Shown: one piece after another, positions 15,908 to 24,754 of the stretch
Numbering within the stretch: the first letter of the stretch is position 1
How the letters are laid out: each line of letters starts with the position of its first letter
Origin: Myxococcota bacterium
GTDB taxonomy: Bacteria > Myxococcota_A > UBA9160 > UBA4427
Assembly (NCBI GenBank): GCA_028278345.1
Contig: JANQEL010000220.1
Coordinates: forward strand, 1 to 64,000
Length of the DNA stretch: 64,000 nucleotides
Reading direction: 5' to 3'
Made by a program: the position numbers and the translations under genes
The notes under the pieces: model-generated
What the model was told of the DNA's origin: nothing
What the model saw: only the letters and a program-made list of their open reading frames with translations
Databases searched by the model: none

Positions 15908-17209
15908 CTAACCGCGAAGGCGCCGCGTCGAAAGCCAGGCGAGTACGCCGAACAGCGCGCCGCGCCCCGCCGCACCCATGGCGGGAACGTCGGGCAAGCC
16001 GAGGAACGGGCCCGTCACTTCGAAGGTCCGTCCGGGGTTGCGTTGCGAACTGAAGTAGAGGCGTGTACCCGAGGGATCGAGGGCGGGGCCGGTGATCTCG
16101 GTTCCGCTCACTCCCGTCTGCTGCATGATGGGAACCACGTTGCCACTCGGCGTGAGGGCCACGATCTGGAGATTGCCCGGGTCTTCCGCGACGTAGACGT
16201 CGCCGTTGGGTCCGGCGAACACGTTGTCGGGGTTCGAGATCTCGGGCATCGACGAGGTCGCGAGCTCGTAGATCAATTCGATCTCGTCGCTGTAGGTATC
16301 GATGCGCCAGACACGGTGATCGCCCTTGGTCGAGATGTAGACGTTCCGATCGTGGATCCAACAACCTTCCCCGCCGTCGAATGGGGTCGCGTTGGGTTGC
16401 TGATAGCGGGTCGCGCGTTCTTCGATCGGTAGATGGGAGCCGTTGTCGATCCCACCGTTGGCGGGGTTCGGCTCCACGATCGTGTGCCACGCAAGAGGAC
16501 GCGTCTGCCCCAGCTGGATCGGCCCGTGACCCATCGGATCGAGGATCTCCGCCGCTTCCATCGTTCCGCTGGAGAAGTCGGGGTAGACCGTCGGCGTCAC
16601 GCGGTAGACGAGGCCGTTGCTGCGATCCTCGGTGAGATAGGCCTTGCCGCCGACGGCATCGATGGCGACGGCTTCGTGGTTGAACGTGCCCATCGACGCA
16701 ACCACCGTGCCCTGGGAACCCGGGGTGTAGGGATCGCATTCGTAGACCAATCCATCCGCGACCTCTTCACACGAGAGCCAGGTATCCCACGGCGTCGGCC
16801 CACCCGCGCAGTTGCGGCTGGTCCCGCTGAGGATCGAGTAGGCATCGACGATCGTGCCGGCGGAATCGAAACGGATCGCGCCCACGCCGCCGATGTTGAC
16901 GAGTTCGGCATTCGAGACGTAGATCCATCCGCCGTCGAGGGTGGGATAGGTCGCGCCGCCGTCGGGGGCGTTGTGCCAGGTATGGGAGGTGCCGGCGACC
17001 GTCGTTCCCGAGGTGGCCACGACGCGTGAGGTGAAGCCGGGCGGCAGCATCAGGCCGTTCGCGTCGGCGGGTTGCAGGGGACCGAAGTCGTCGGCCCCAC
17101 CCATCGCCGCATGGGCGAAGTGCGGCGAAACCCAATGGGCCGCGGTGAACCACCCTGCGGCGCCCATCGCGCGCGCAGAGTTTCTCAGCAGTCTTCGGCG
17201 CGTGATCAC
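15908..17209 (-). CDS. PhoX-like (DUF839) exported protein with C-terminal sorting signal
   Basis: This 433-residue protein opens with a Tat-like signal (MITRRRLLRNSARAMGAAGW) ending near AHA at 34. The body is a beta-propeller of the DUF839/PhoX type: the propeller core shows WDTWLSCEEV, GTFNHEAVAID and the KAYLTEDRSNGLVYRV region. PhoX proteins are calcium/iron phosphatases, but many DUF839 members are uncharacterised. The C-terminus reads VPAMGAAGRGALFGVLAW followed by LSTRRLRG: a V-P motif, a hydrophobic helix and a basic end. This resembles IPTL/VP-type protein-sorting tags rather than a normal soluble end. It has its own promoter region facing the Rieske gene. Confidence 0.75.
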   Translation of the reverse strand: MITRRRLLRNSARAMGAAGWFTAAHWVSPHFAHAAMGGADDFGPLQPADANGLMLPPGFTSRVVATSGTTVAGTSHTWHNAPDGGATYPTLDGGWIYVSNAELVNIGGVGAIRFDSAGTIVDAYSILSGTSRNCAGGPTPWDTWLSCEEVADGLVYECDPYTPGSQGTVVASMGTFNHEAVAIDAVGGKAYLTEDRSNGLVYRVTPTVYPDFSSGTMEAAEILDPMGHGPIQLGQTRPLAWHTIVEPNPANGGIDNGSHLPIEERATRYQQPNATPFDGGEGCWIHDRNVYISTKGDHRVWRIDTYSDEIELIYELATSSMPEISNPDNVFAGPNGDVYVAEDPGNLQIVALTPSGNVVPIMQQTGVSGTEITGPALDPSGTRLYFSSQRNPGRTFEVTGPFLGLPDVPAMGAAGRGALFGVLAWLSTRRLRG

Positions 17210-17268
17210 GGTGTTGCTCCAAACCGACTTATCGGAACCTTCGAAGGGTCAGTTTAGCCGCAGCACCA

Positions 17269-18429
17269 TCATGCGTCGTCCGGGACAGTGACAGGTTCGT
17301 GGAGTTCGTCGAGCCAACGCTGGTGCCACCACTGAACGACGGGCTCGTTGCGTCCGATCTCGATCGGGCGACCGCGAGTCGCAATGCCCCGCTGGCATTC
17401 CTCGGCCGCGGGGAGATCCTCTCCCTCGAATATGCGCACGCCCAATTCGTACGTTGCGCGAGCGGCCTGCCGGGATTCTTCTTCCTTCGCGCGATCGATC
17501 TCCGCCACCCCCGAGAAGTAGACGACCGAGGTTCCGGCTTCACTGCCGGGTTCGACGCGGATCATCTGCGCGCCGCCCTGGTTCGCCACGATCACCGTTC
17601 CGGGAAACAGGGTGTGGTTCATCGCGGCTGGGGGATAGCCCGGCCAATCGGCTTCGTCCTTTTCCGCGAGGGCCTCGATGCCGCGCATCGGAAACGCCCA
17701 GCGGGTATGCAGACCAAACTCGTCCGCGGCCCCGTGCCCCGTCATCATCGGGGCGAGGCTCTCCTTGTGGAGCGTCTGGAAGTGGTAGCCCTCGTGGCTG
17801 AGGTTCACGACGAGCTTCCAGTTCGCCGCCACCTCGAAGCGATCGCTGCCCGCGAGTTCCATCTCCCCGATTTCCATCTCTTCGAACTGCGGCGCGATGT
17901 CGTCGAGGGCGTGGTCGACCCGGAGCTGTCCCATCTCGGGTCGCAGACCGACCATCAGGATCCCCGCCCGGTCGCTGATGGGCAGGGGTTGAAGATTGTT
18001 CGCGGAACTCCGCGGCTGGAAGTCATCGTCGTTCGCACGGCCCGCGAGGCGACCGTCGAGGGTGAAGCTCCAACCGTGGAAACCGCACACCAGGCGCTGC
18101 GCCCTTCCACAGCCCCTCGCCACCTGTGCGCCGCGATGGGTGCAGACATTTAGGAATGCGCGCAACACGCCTTCGCGATCGCGCACGATTACGATGGGCA
18201 CGTCGAGCACATCGGTCGCGAAGTACGAGCCGGGCTCGGCCACCTGCCCGGCGAACCCCACCGCCTGCGGGGTATCGAGGAAGAACTGCTCGCGCTCGAG
18301 GGCGTGGCGCTCGGGGTCGGTGAAGTGTTCGGCGGGTTCGACGCGCGGCTCGGGAGCGAGATCGGTGGTGTCGGCCACCACGTGATCGATCAAGCGGCGA
18401 ATGATCGAGTGGGCGATCTCGCGATTCAT
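17269..18429 (-). CDS. Rieske non-haem iron oxygenase, large subunit
   Basis: This 386-residue oxygenase component starts at ATG 18429, which has AGAGGA seven bases upstream; GTG 18435 is a weaker alternative. The Rieske 2Fe-2S site is C-T-H at 96-98 and C-G-F-H at 115-118. The mononuclear iron site lies in NLSHEGYHFQTLH, with His216 and His221. The bridging acidic residue is Glu (EGYH) where many relatives have Asp. Such enzymes hydroxylate or demethylate aromatic or steroid-like substrates and need a separate reductase, which is not in this window. The LLM flavin gene lies 34 bases upstream on the same strand. Confidence 0.9.
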   Translation of the reverse strand: MNREIAHSIIRRLIDHVVADTTDLAPEPRVEPAEHFTDPERHALEREQFFLDTPQAVGFAGQVAEPGSYFATDVLDVPIVIVRDREGVLRAFLNVCTHRGAQVARGCGRAQRLVCGFHGWSFTLDGRLAGRANDDDFQPRSSANNLQPLPISDRAGILMVGLRPEMGQLRVDHALDDIAPQFEEMEIGEMELAGSDRFEVAANWKLVVNLSHEGYHFQTLHKESLAPMMTGHGAADEFGLHTRWAFPMRGIEALAEKDEADWPGYPPAAMNHTLFPGTVIVANQGGAQMIRVEPGSEAGTSVVYFSGVAEIDRAKEEESRQAARATYELGVRIFEGEDLPAAEECQRGIATRGRPIEIGRNEPVVQWWHQRWLDELHEPVTVPDDA

Positions 18430-18463
18430 CTGCACGTCCTCTGGCTGCGTTGACCGAAACGAC

Positions 18464-19303
18464 TCAGCGCGAAAGGTAGCGGGCGAAATCGTCGAGTACG
18501 GGCATCACTTCGTCGCGCGTTGCCGTGGGAAGGCGCAGCACGCACTCGGTGACCCCCAGCTCTTCGTAGTAGGCGAGCTTCTCGTCGCTCGGGAGCACGC
18601 CCATTGGGACCACGTGGATCGAATCGGGGTCGCGCGACCGGGCTTCGAAGGCCTCGCGCAGTCGTGGCAACGCCTCGCCCATGCCCGCGCCGCCGATCGG
18701 CATCCAGCCATCGCCGAACTCCGCGATGTGATCGAAGAGCTTCGGGCCCGCTCCCCCACCGACGAGCACCCGCGGCCGTGGCTGCTGCACGGGTTTGGGC
18801 CACTGCCAACTGGGTGCGAAGTCGACGAACTCACCGTGATACTCCGCCACCTCGTTCGACCACAGCGCCTGCATGGCGAGCATGTGCTCGCGCACGCGCG
18901 CGCGCCTTCGCTTCGTGTCGATCCCGTGGTTCTCCATCTCTTCGATGTTCCAGCCGTAGCCGATCCCGAAGACGAAGCGGCCATCGGTTTCGCAATCGAG
19001 GGTGGCGAGTTGTTTCGCGAAGGTGATGGGGTCGTGTTGCGCGGGGAGCCCGATCCCGGTGCCGAGCAGGATGCGCTCCGTCACGCTCGCCGCGGCGGCG
19101 AGGGCGACGTAGGGATCGGGGCTTCGCAGGTACTGCTCTTCGAGCTCTTCCGTTCCGGTGGGCGGCGGCGTGCGCCGACTCGTCGGGATGTGTGTGTGCT
19201 CGGGGATGTAGAACGAGTGGAAATCTCTCGCTTCGGCTTCGCGCGCGACGTCGCGCACGGGCATCGCCTCGTCGGTCGCGTGGATCGTGACGCCGAGCTT
19301 CAT
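18464..19303 (-). CDS. LLM-class flavin/F420-dependent oxidoreductase
   Basis: This 279-residue luciferase-like monooxygenase-fold protein starts MKLGVTIHATDEAMPVRDVA. It shows the typical FYIPEHTHIP strand, ILLGTGI, the TLDCETDGRFVFGIGYGWN segment and VLVGGGAGPKLF. The family uses F420H2 or FMN; the cofactor cannot be read with certainty. It probably shares a transcript with the Rieske oxygenase downstream, which suggests joint oxidation of one substrate. It is divergent from the thiolase-fold gene at 19423. Confidence 0.88.
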   Translation of the reverse strand: MKLGVTIHATDEAMPVRDVAREAEARDFHSFYIPEHTHIPTSRRTPPPTGTEELEEQYLRSPDPYVALAAAASVTERILLGTGIGLPAQHDPITFAKQLATLDCETDGRFVFGIGYGWNIEEMENHGIDTKRRRARVREHMLAMQALWSNEVAEYHGEFVDFAPSWQWPKPVQQPRPRVLVGGGAGPKLFDHIAEFGDGWMPIGGAGMGEALPRLREAFEARSRDPDSIHVVPMGVLPSDEKLAYYEELGVTECVLRLPTATRDEVMPVLDDFARYLSR

Positions 19304-19422
19304 CGGCTCTCATTCCTCTTCTTTCTTCCGATCGGCGGGCTTCGATCAGAGCGCCAACTCTAGCCCTCACACGAGCGGAGCGACCCTGACGCGAACTGTG
19401 CACCGCGATAGCGTCTCACCCG

Positions 19423-20565
19423 ATGAAGGACCAGGCGGCCATCGTCGGCATCGGGGAGACCCCCTTTGCGAAACAGCTCGCGTCGAGTGAATGCGAGCTG
19501 GCCTGCGAAGCGATTCGCAGAGCCCTCGACGATGCGGGCGTATCGCCGGGCGAAGTCGATGGACTCGCTTCCTATACCCTCGAGACCACGAGCGAAGTCG
19601 ATATCGCGCGCACGGTAGGCTTCGGGGACGTCACCTGGTTCACCCAGGTGGGCTACGGCGGCGGCGCGGGGCCGGCGGTCGTGGGGCAACTCGCGATGGC
19701 AATCGCCGCGGGCCAGTGCAACGTCGGTGTCGCGTGGCGCGCGCGCAAGCGCGGTTCGGGAGTGCGTCCGTGGACGCAGACCGAAGAGCCCTACACGGTG
19801 CCCGCCGCCTGGACGCGTCCGTGGGGCCTGCTTCGTCCGGCCGACGAGATCGCCATGCTGACCCGGCGCTACATGCACGAGTACGGTGCGACGCGCGATC
19901 ACCTCGCCAACGTCGCCCTCGCCGTGCGCGCCCACGCGAACCGCAACCCGCGCGCCTTCATGTACGAAAAGAAGCTCACGCGAGAGCAGTACATGGCCGC
20001 GCGCTGGATCAGCGAACCGCTGTGCCTCTTCGACAACTGCCTCGAGAGCGACGGTGCGCTGGCCTGCGTGCTGGTTGGCGCCGATCGCGCGCGCGATTGC
20101 GCAAAGCCTCTCGCCTACCTCCATTCGTTCGCGCAGGGTCTACCGCGAGAGCATCAGACGATGACGAACTACTACGCCGACGATCCCCTGCTCGGCCCTT
20201 CACACGCTTGCGCCGAGCAGCTCTACCGCGGCTCCGACATCCAGCCGCAGGACATCGACGTCGCGCAACTCTACGACGCCTTCTCGCCCCTCGTGCTTCT
20301 CTCACTCGAGGGCTATCGGCTGTGCGAACGCGGTGAGGCGGCGGCGATGAGCGAAGACGGAGGGCTTGAACTCGGCGGTCGCCTTCCGGTGAACACCTCG
20401 GGTGGTGGCCTTTCCGAAGCCTACGTGCACGGCTTCAACCTGATCACCGAAGGCGTGCGCCAGATCCGCGGCGAATCGACGAGCCAGGTCGAGGGAGCGC
20501 GCAGCTGTCTCGTGACCGGCGGCGAAGGCGTCCCCACCAGCGCGCTCATCTTGCGGGGGGAATGA
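19423..20565 (+). CDS. thiolase-fold protein, Ltp2-like (probable acyl-CoA aldolase subunit)
   Basis: This 380-residue protein has the thiolase/SCP-x fold (AAIVGIGETPFAK start). It lacks the nucleophilic Cys of thiolases: the corresponding region reads QVGYGGGAGPAVVGQLA. It keeps DVAQLYDAFSP and LPVNTSGGGLSEAYVHGFN, segments conserved in Ltp2-type proteins. Ltp2 works with a DUF35 partner as a retro-aldolase that cleaves a steroid side-chain CoA thioester. Here the next gene encodes a DUF35 protein and overlaps by four bases (ATGA). I infer an Ltp2/DUF35 aldolase pair, but other Cys-less thiolase-fold proteins with unknown roles exist. Confidence 0.82.
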   Translation: MKDQAAIVGIGETPFAKQLASSECELACEAIRRALDDAGVSPGEVDGLASYTLETTSEVDIARTVGFGDVTWFTQVGYGGGAGPAVVGQLAMAIAAGQCNVGVAWRARKRGSGVRPWTQTEEPYTVPAAWTRPWGLLRPADEIAMLTRRYMHEYGATRDHLANVALAVRAHANRNPRAFMYEKKLTREQYMAARWISEPLCLFDNCLESDGALACVLVGADRARDCAKPLAYLHSFAQGLPREHQTMTNYYADDPLLGPSHACAEQLYRGSDIQPQDIDVAQLYDAFSPLVLLSLEGYRLCERGEAAAMSEDGGLELGGRLPVNTSGGGLSEAYVHGFNLITEGVRQIRGESTSQVEGARSCLVTGGEGVPTSALILRGE

Positions 20566-21014
20566 CGATGTCGGAAGCGCCGTCGATGCTGCTGCCGCCC
20601 GTGGCCGAAGAGAACGCGGCCTTCTGGGAGGGGTGCCGCAACGGGCAGCTCTTGATTCCGCGTTGCAGCGAAACCGGCAGATGGATCTTTCCGCCGCGCC
20701 CGTTCAGCCCGTACGCGAGTGAGCCGCTCGCAAATCGCCCGGAGTGGGTGGAGGTGAGCGGACGCGGAACCATCTGGTCCTTCGTCGTCCCCCATCCACC
20801 GCTGCTGCCCTGGTACGCGGAACGGGCACCCTACAACGTCATTCTCGTTGCACTCGACGAAGCCCCGAACGTCCGGCTGACCGGAAACCTGGTCGCGCGC
20901 GAAGGCGGCGAGATCAACGAGATCGATCCCGCCACGATCGAGATCGGCGCGGCCGTGCGCGTCGTCTTCGACGAAGTGGGCGACTTCCACATCCCGCGTT
21001 GGGTACTCGCCTGA
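20562..21014 (+). CDS. DUF35 OB-fold acyl-CoA-associated protein with degenerate zinc ribbon
   Basis: This 150-residue protein has an N-terminal helix (AAFWEGCRNGQLLIPRC), a remnant rubredoxin-like zinc ribbon and a C-terminal OB fold (VSGRGTIWSFVV, PYNVILVALDEAPNVRLTGNL, VRVVFDE). Normal DUF35 proteins have four ribbon Cys. Here only Cys at about 36 remains in IPRCSETGRWIFPP, so zinc is probably not bound. It is encoded in overlap with the thiolase-fold gene and most likely forms a heteromeric complex with it. ATG 20568 is an alternative start. Confidence 0.82.
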   Translation: MTMSEAPSMLLPPVAEENAAFWEGCRNGQLLIPRCSETGRWIFPPRPFSPYASEPLANRPEWVEVSGRGTIWSFVVPHPPLLPWYAERAPYNVILVALDEAPNVRLTGNLVAREGGEINEIDPATIEIGAAVRVVFDEVGDFHIPRWVLA

Positions 21015-21038
21015 GACGCTCCGCCCGCGGGGTTTCGA

Positions 21039-21061
21039 GCCCCTTCCACGCGCAAAGGGGC
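21039..21061 (+). terminator. candidate hairpin terminator
   Basis: A perfect seven-base inverted repeat, GCCCCTT (21039-21045) and AAGGGGC (21055-21061), with a nine-base loop, starts 25 bases after the DUF35 stop. No U-run follows, so it may be a weak or Rho-assisted terminator. Confidence 0.35.
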
Positions 21062-21308
21062 GACCCGCCCTGGATCGCCCCCCCGGCCAAGGCGCTGGGA
21101 ACACCTTCACCGGAACCATCTGTTTCCACTTCCCGAGCACTGCGTCGAAGGCTTTGCGTCGGTTTCGTCGACTTGCCATTGAGTCGCACGTCGAAACCAT
21201 TGGGTACGCGGAAAAGGGCGATGTGATTCGACGCGCGAATTGATGTAACCGATGGGCAGTGCGGGGTTGGGCGCGCCTCGCGGACGAGGGAGAGAGGGAA
21301 CCAGCAAC
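21062..21308 (+). other. intergenic region before the LLM/acyl-CoA dehydrogenase operon
   Basis: I find no coding sequence between the candidate terminator and ATG 21309. The region holds a short inverted repeat, ATTCG (21226-21230) and CGAAT (21236-21240), which could be a regulator site. A purine-rich AGGGAGAGAGGGA precedes the next gene and supplies its ribosome binding site. No promoter is clear enough to place. Confidence 0.4.
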
Positions 21309-22190
21309 ATGAGAATCGGCATGAACATTCCCATCATGGTGCCGGGCATCGATCGCGAGACGATGCTCGCCTGGTGTCGCGGGATCGACGAAGGGCCGTG
21401 GTCGAGTCTCGCCGTGGGCGAGCGCATCAACTTCCCGAACCACGCCGCGATGCCGACGCTTGCGATGGCGGCGGCGCTGACCGAACGCGTGCAGCTGATG
21501 TCCTACGTGCTCATCATGCCGATGCACAGCGAGGTGAATCGCGCGAAGGAACTCGCGACGATCGATGTCATCTCCGAAGGACGTCTCACCCTGGGTGTCG
21601 GCGCGGGTGCGCGCGAGGAGGATTACCAGGCCGTCGGCGCCACGTTCGGAAAGAAGCGCCTGAGCCAGCTCGAAGCCCAGATCGCCACGATGAAGCGGGT
21701 GTGGGCGGGCGAGATCGTGGTCGACGGTCCGCTGCGCCCGGTCGAACCCGCGCCCTACCAGAAGGGAGGCCCCGCGGTGCTGGTCGCATCCCTCTCCCCC
21801 GCCGCGATCAAACACGTCTCCCGTTGGGCGGATGGCCTCGCGGGCTTCAGCTTCGGCCCGAGCATCGAAGAGATCGAAAGCACCTTCGATCTCGCGCGTT
21901 CGGCGTGGAAGGAAGCGGGGCGCGACGAACCGCGACTCGTCACGAGCTTCTGGTACGCCCTGGGCGATGACGCCCGCGGCCAACTCGACGAATACCTGCA
22001 CCGCTATCTCAACTTCTTCGGCGCCGAAGCGGCGAAGACGCTCGCGAAGAACGTCACCTGCGATTCGCCGCAGAAGCTTCGCGACGCGATCCGCCGCATC
22101 GAAGACACGGGCGCCGAGGAAGTCAGCCTGGTTCCCACCACCCTCGACCCCGACGAAATCGCGCGCACGCGCGATGCGCTCGGCATCTGA
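21309..22190 (+). CDS. LLM-class flavin/F420-dependent oxidoreductase
   Basis: This 293-residue protein starts at ATG 21309 (MRIGMNIPIMVPGIDRETML) after a strong purine-rich ribosome binding site. The in-frame extension to 21252 lacks family similarity. It shows the LLM barrel signatures VQLMSYVLIMPMHS, TIDVISEGRLTLGVGAGAR and VLVASLSPAAIKHVSRWADG. Cofactor F420 or FMN is likely. The acyl-CoA dehydrogenase gene begins 32 bases downstream in the same direction, so the two probably act on the same CoA ester or its precursor. Confidence 0.87.
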   Translation: MRIGMNIPIMVPGIDRETMLAWCRGIDEGPWSSLAVGERINFPNHAAMPTLAMAAALTERVQLMSYVLIMPMHSEVNRAKELATIDVISEGRLTLGVGAGAREEDYQAVGATFGKKRLSQLEAQIATMKRVWAGEIVVDGPLRPVEPAPYQKGGPAVLVASLSPAAIKHVSRWADGLAGFSFGPSIEEIESTFDLARSAWKEAGRDEPRLVTSFWYALGDDARGQLDEYLHRYLNFFGAEAAKTLAKNVTCDSPQKLRDAIRRIEDTGAEEVSLVPTTLDPDEIARTRDALGI

Positions 22191-22222
22191 AGCGTCGAGC
22201 CGAAGCCCGAGCGAAGGAAACG

Positions 22223-23419
22223 ATGGAAGACGCCCCCCTCGACTACGAACTCAGCGACGAAGAACTGGCCTTTCGCGACGAGGTCGAGGCCTTCCTCGCC
22301 GAGAACGCTTCGCCCGACGTGATGGACGAGAACCCCGAACAGCTCTCGCAAACCGTCGATACGCCGGCCAAGCGCGCCTTCATGAAGAAGCTCTCCGAGC
22401 GCGGCTGGCTCGGCATGTCGTGGCCGAAGCAGTACGGCGGGCGCGAGATGAGCGGCATCTACGACTTCATCCTGACGGAAGCCCTCTCGCGTTGGGGTGC
22501 GCCGCAAGCCGGCAAGGGTGTGGGGATCGTGGGCAAGACGATCATCCGCCACGGCAGCGAGAAGATGAAGGCCTTCTTCCTGCCGAAGATCATCGACGCC
22601 GAGGTCGAATTCGCGATCGGCTACAGCGAACCCGGCGCCGGCTCCGACGCCGCTTCGATGCAGCTGCGCGCCGAGCGCGACGAGGGTCGCTGCGGCTGGG
22701 TGTTGAACGGTCACAAGATCTGGACCACCTCTGCGCACTTCGCCGACTGGTACTGGGTGGGGGCGCGCACCGATCCCAGCTCCAAGCACGACGGCATCAC
22801 CCTCTTCCTGATCGAGATGGACCACCCCGGCCTCGAAGTGCACGCCACCTGGACGATCGGCGACGAACGCACCAACGAGGTCTTCTTCAACGACGTCTTC
22901 GTCCACGACGACTTCGTGGTGGGGAAGGTCGGCGCGGGCTGGACCTACATCTGCGAAGCCCTCGACCTCGAGCGCTTCTCGATGATGCCGGTCGGCCCGG
23001 TGGAGAAGAAGCTCGAGGCGCTGGTCGGATACGTGAAGCAAGCCACGCGCGACGGCGCTCCGCTTCGGCGTGAGCCGACGGTGCGCGCGTGCATCGCGCA
23101 CCTCGCCGCAGAACTCCAGGTCGCCCGCGGGCTGCAGAAGCGCGTGGTGTCCGAGGCCGTGAAGGGCGGCGTCCCCACCACCGAGGCCTCGATGTACAAG
23201 CTCTACATGACCGAGCTCGGGCAGCGGCTCGCGAACGCGGCCCTCGACATCATGGGGGCGAGCGGGCAGCTCAAGCCCGGGGTCGCCGAGGCGCCGGTCG
23301 GTGGGCGCTTCGAGCGCAGCTACCGCTACACGGTGGTCGACACGATCGGCGGCGGGGCCTCCGAGATCCAGAAAAACATCATTGCTCGCAGGGAGTTACG
23401 CCTTCCCAAGAACTTCTGA
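22223..23419 (+). CDS. acyl-CoA dehydrogenase
   Basis: This 398-residue flavoprotein shows the signature YSEPGAGSDAASMQLRAERD near 130 and NGHKIWTTSAHFADW. The C-terminal signature is TIGGGASEIQKNIIARREL. The position of the usual catalytic Glu (the YEGT motif of medium-chain enzymes) is Gly in IGGGAS, so the base must come from elsewhere, as in isovaleryl-CoA dehydrogenase or in heteromeric FadE-type enzymes. The start at 22223 follows AAGGAAACG. It is the last gene of the LLM operon, ahead of the operator-like site at 23451. Confidence 0.92.
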   Translation: MEDAPLDYELSDEELAFRDEVEAFLAENASPDVMDENPEQLSQTVDTPAKRAFMKKLSERGWLGMSWPKQYGGREMSGIYDFILTEALSRWGAPQAGKGVGIVGKTIIRHGSEKMKAFFLPKIIDAEVEFAIGYSEPGAGSDAASMQLRAERDEGRCGWVLNGHKIWTTSAHFADWYWVGARTDPSSKHDGITLFLIEMDHPGLEVHATWTIGDERTNEVFFNDVFVHDDFVVGKVGAGWTYICEALDLERFSMMPVGPVEKKLEALVGYVKQATRDGAPLRREPTVRACIAHLAAELQVARGLQKRVVSEAVKGGVPTTEASMYKLYMTELGQRLANAALDIMGASGQLKPGVAEAPVGGRFERSYRYTVVDTIGGGASEIQKNIIARRELRLPKNF

Positions 23420-23450
23420 GGGGCGCCGCGGGTGTGCCGCCCAGGGATTG

Positions 23451-23470
23451 CGATACGCGGCGTATCGTAT
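23451..23470. promoter_or_regulatory. TetR-type operator candidate (CGTATCGTAT site 1)
   Basis: A perfect 8-1-8 palindrome, CGATACGC-G-GCGTATCG, covers 23451-23467, and its right arm runs into CGTATCGTAT (23461-23470). It lies 81 bases upstream of the racemase ATG. The same 10-mer occurs in the MFS/TetR and the acyl-CoA synthetase/LLM promoter regions, so a shared regulator is likely. This is an AT-rich island in GC-rich DNA. Confidence 0.6.
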
Positions 23471-23550
23471 ATCTTTCCCGGCCTTCACGGCGCCTCGGCT
23501 ACGCGAGCCCGCCTGCCCGCCCCCTCTCCTGCCCCCCGTGTGAGACACCC

Positions 23551-24720
23551 ATGGAAAGTCCCCCGCTGCTCGACGACATCACGGTGTTGAACCTCGCGAG
23601 TGTGGGGCCGGCGGCGCGCGCCGCGCGCACCCTCGCCGACTACGGCGCGACGGTGATCCAGGTGGGTCCGCTCGCGCCGAAGGGCAGCGTGCAGATCGAA
23701 CCGCCCTTCCACACCTACGGGGCCGGGCGCGGGCTCAAGCACATCGCGATCAACATGAAGTCGGATGCGGGACGCGAGGGTTTCCTGCGCATCGCCGAGA
23801 ACGCCGACGTGATCATCGAGAGCTTTCGCCCGGGGGTCGTCGACCGCCTGGGCATCGGCTTCGACACCGTCTTCGCGCGCAACCGCGGCATCGTCTACTG
23901 CTCGACCACGGGTTATGGGCAGGACGGCCCGGCTTCGACCTGGGCGGGCCACGACATCAACTACCTGGCGATGTCGGGTTACCTCGCCTGCACCGAACCG
24001 CGCGGCGACGGCGGGCCGCCGATCCCCGGCGCAACCGTCGCCGATAGCGCAGGTGGCGGCATGCAAGCCGCGATGTCGATCATGGCGGCGTTGATCCGCC
24101 GCGGCGCGACGGGCAAGGGCACCTACCTCGACGTCGCCGCCACCGAAGGCGTGCTCTCGTTGATGGGTCTTTCGATCGACCAGTATCTCGCCACCGGCGA
24201 GGTCGCGGGCCCGCGCGAGGTGCTGCTCACCGGTCGCTATGCCTTCTACGACGTCTATCCCACGAAGGACGAGAAGTGGGTGTCGGTGGGCGCCATCGAA
24301 CCGAAGTTCTTTGCCAACCTCTGCAACGCCCTCGGTCTCGGGGAGTACGCGAGCGAGCAGATGAACGACGCGAAGCAGGACGAGATCCGCGAGGCCTTCC
24401 GCAAGGCCTTCAAGACGAAGACCCGCGACGAATGGACGGCCGAGCTCGCCGACGCCGATACCTGCGTGGCACCTGTCCTCACCATCCCCGAAGTCGTGGA
24501 AGAGCCGCACTTCAACGCGCGCAAGATCTTCATGGATGCGCGCCACAACGAGCACGGCGACTTCAAGCAGGTCTCCCACATCCTCGCCGGGGGCGAGCGC
24601 GAACAACCGCTGCACGAGGTACGCCCCTTCGGTAGCAGCGATGCGAACGAGTTGCTGACGGCCGCGGGCTACAGCGCGGCCGAAATCGAGAAACTCAGTG
24701 AAGAGGGCGCGATCGCCTGA
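23551..24720 (+). CDS. alpha-methylacyl-CoA racemase-like CaiB/BaiF family protein
   Basis: This 389-residue class III CoA-transferase-fold protein starts at ATG 23551. It matches the alpha-methylacyl-CoA racemase branch: GHDINYLAMSG (His134), the Asp of ATVADSAGGGMQAA (Asp165) and GAIEPKFFANL (Glu250) correspond to the racemase catalytic His, Asp and Glu. The enzyme would interconvert 2R- and 2S-methylacyl-CoA esters, needed before dehydrogenation of methyl-branched or sterol side chains. It heads an operon with hydratases and an acyl-CoA dehydrogenase. A CoA-transferase activity is less likely given the residues. Confidence 0.85.
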   Translation: MESPPLLDDITVLNLASVGPAARAARTLADYGATVIQVGPLAPKGSVQIEPPFHTYGAGRGLKHIAINMKSDAGREGFLRIAENADVIIESFRPGVVDRLGIGFDTVFARNRGIVYCSTTGYGQDGPASTWAGHDINYLAMSGYLACTEPRGDGGPPIPGATVADSAGGGMQAAMSIMAALIRRGATGKGTYLDVAATEGVLSLMGLSIDQYLATGEVAGPREVLLTGRYAFYDVYPTKDEKWVSVGAIEPKFFANLCNALGLGEYASEQMNDAKQDEIREAFRKAFKTKTRDEWTAELADADTCVAPVLTIPEVVEEPHFNARKIFMDARHNEHGDFKQVSHILAGGEREQPLHEVRPFGSSDANELLTAAGYSAAEIEKLSEEGAIA

Positions 24721-24754
24721 GCGGCGACGCGCACCGGAACGAAGGAGTCACCCC

